DNA of 15,093 nt from Suttonella ornithocola (lineage in GTDB: Bacteria > Pseudomonadota > Gammaproteobacteria > Cardiobacteriales > Cardiobacteriaceae). Where the stretch lies: contig NZ_LWHB01000037.1 of assembly GCF_001889065.1 (NCBI RefSeq), positions 1 to 15,093 on the forward strand, given 5' to 3'. Numbering within the stretch: the stretch's first letter is position 1; each line of letters opens with the position of its first letter. The position numbers and the translations under genes are program-made. Below the pieces are notes generated by a model. That model did not search any database. It saw nothing but the letters and a program-made list of their open reading frames with translations, and was not told the DNA's origin. Below, piece after piece: positions 14,553 through 15,093 of this stretch.

Positions 14553-14629
14553 TGGTGGCTACGCCCTGACTCGAACAGGGGACCCCATCATTATGAGTGA
14601 TGTGCTCTAACCAACTGAGCTACGTAGCC
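14553..14629 (-). tRNA. tRNA-Met (elongator, anticodon CAT)
   Basis: 77 nt including an encoded CCA. The minus strand begins GGCTACGTAGCTCAGTTGGT and folds into a cloverleaf. The acceptor stem GGCTACG/CGTAGCC, D-loop AGTTGGTTAGA, anticodon loop CTCATAA and TTCGAGTC T-loop are all visible. The sequence is nearly that of E. coli metT-type elongator tRNA. It lacks the CG-rich anticodon stem (GGG/CCC) of initiator tRNA. Confidence 0.96.
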
Positions 14630-14641
14630 ATAGAGGCGCGC

Positions 14642-14670
14642 ATTATGCGGATTTGTTTACTTGCTGTCAA
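14642..14670 (-). promoter_or_regulatory. Promoter of the tRNA-Met gene
   Basis: Minus strand TTGACA (14665-14670), 17-base spacer, CATAAT (14642-14647), then a GC-rich GCGCGCC stretch before the tRNA. A GC-rich discriminator is typical of stringently controlled stable-RNA promoters. Confidence 0.8.
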
Positions 14671-14773
14671 GTATTTTGTGTTTGTTTCATTGGATGCTGA
14701 TTGTGAATTGGGGACAGACAATGATGCAGTTATCTATTCATTTCCCTAATCGTTTAGACTCAGTGATGCGTCT

Positions 14774-15052
14774 TTAATTTATTCTGACACAGAATTGTGA
14801 ATGGTCTCTTAAAGTAATTACCATTTGTGAGTCATGCCGTTGACCAGCACTCACTTCAATGACGACCAGATTACCATAAACATCAACTACTAAATGAATC
14901 TTACTGCTGTTGCCAGCAACACTTTTATAATATAGCAAGGCTCCCAAAAAAAATGCATACAGCGCTTGGAGATAGGATTTTATTTTCAAAGTGAGACTTT
15001 TATAAAAAAACATAAAATAGAAAAATTTCAATTTTTTAAATTTTGAAAACAA
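14774..15052 (-). pseudogene. IS5-type transposase remnant
   Basis: An open frame of 92 codons in which only residues 47-76 (about 14825-14914) look like protein with a family: SSKIHLVVDVYGNLVVIEVS and then AGQRHDSQ. This matches the 'TKIHLvvDayGNp..f.ltaGQ.hDs' DDE-region strand of IS5/IS427-group transposases. The Phe/Lys/Leu-rich N-terminal part is probably non-coding AT-rich DNA. The catalytic core on both sides is missing, so it is a dead fragment. The bases just before its 3' end (CTGACACAGAATTGTGAA at about 14784) look like an IS end. No other gene is seen in 14671-15093. Confidence 0.6.
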
Positions 15053-15093
15053 ATTAAAATCAATAAGCGTTAGATTTTTTTACTAGTAGCAAA

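Overview
The window is a chromosomal stretch from a bacterium, most likely a moderately low-GC gammaproteobacterium. The evidence is an elongator tRNA-Met close to the enterobacterial type, a Tat-exported YcbK/DUF882 protein, an ArsR/SmtB zinc-sensor operon and a type I-F cas1. The exact genus cannot be fixed from this sequence; Cardiobacteriales- or Moraxella-like hosts would fit.

Positions 1-11906, all on the minus strand, hold one composite CRISPR-Cas locus. In transcription order it is: cas1 (type I-F), cas2-3 (type I-F fusion), cmr1, cmr2/cas10, cmr3, cmr4, cmr5, cmr6 (type III-B), and the start of a CARF-domain effector that runs off the left edge. There are no type I-F Cascade genes (csy1-4), no cas6 and no CRISPR array in the window. 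An acquisition/helicase module of one type therefore sits directly against the effector module of another.

The locus carries four independent lesions. cas2-3 is cut by a 96-bp MITE whose terminal repeat supplies the stop codon, and exact removal restores 1133 codons. cmr1 has an in-frame TAG where a conserved Trp is expected. cmr2 has an in-frame TGA seven codons before its GGDD cyclase motif. A second MITE of the same family (97 bp) sits exactly at the cmr2 start codon and moves its ribosome-binding site about 100 nt away. By contrast cas1, cmr3, cmr4 (with the Asp26 nuclease residue), cmr5, cmr6 and the visible part of the CARF gene are open and keep their motifs. The expected net state is a complex without helicase interference and without cyclic-oligoadenylate signalling, unless readthrough or MITE excision occurs.

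The cas2-3 gene differs in base and codon use from its neighbours. It contains two exact and one near copy of the 12-mer AGGCTACCTGAA, the DNA uptake sequence dialect of Eikenella, which suggests import from a Neisseriaceae donor.

Positions 11907-12280 are AT-rich and non-coding, with a perfect 22-bp inverted repeat and a diverged 109-bp tandem unit. From 12285 rightward on the plus strand lies a small metal-homeostasis operon: promoter, operator palindrome, SmtB-type ArsR regulator, His/Cys-rich metal-binding protein, terminator. Then on the minus strand come a GNAT acetyltransferase, a Tat-dependent DUF882 peptidase-like protein with its terminator and promoter, tRNA-Met with a strong promoter, and a decayed IS5-type transposase fragment at the right edge.
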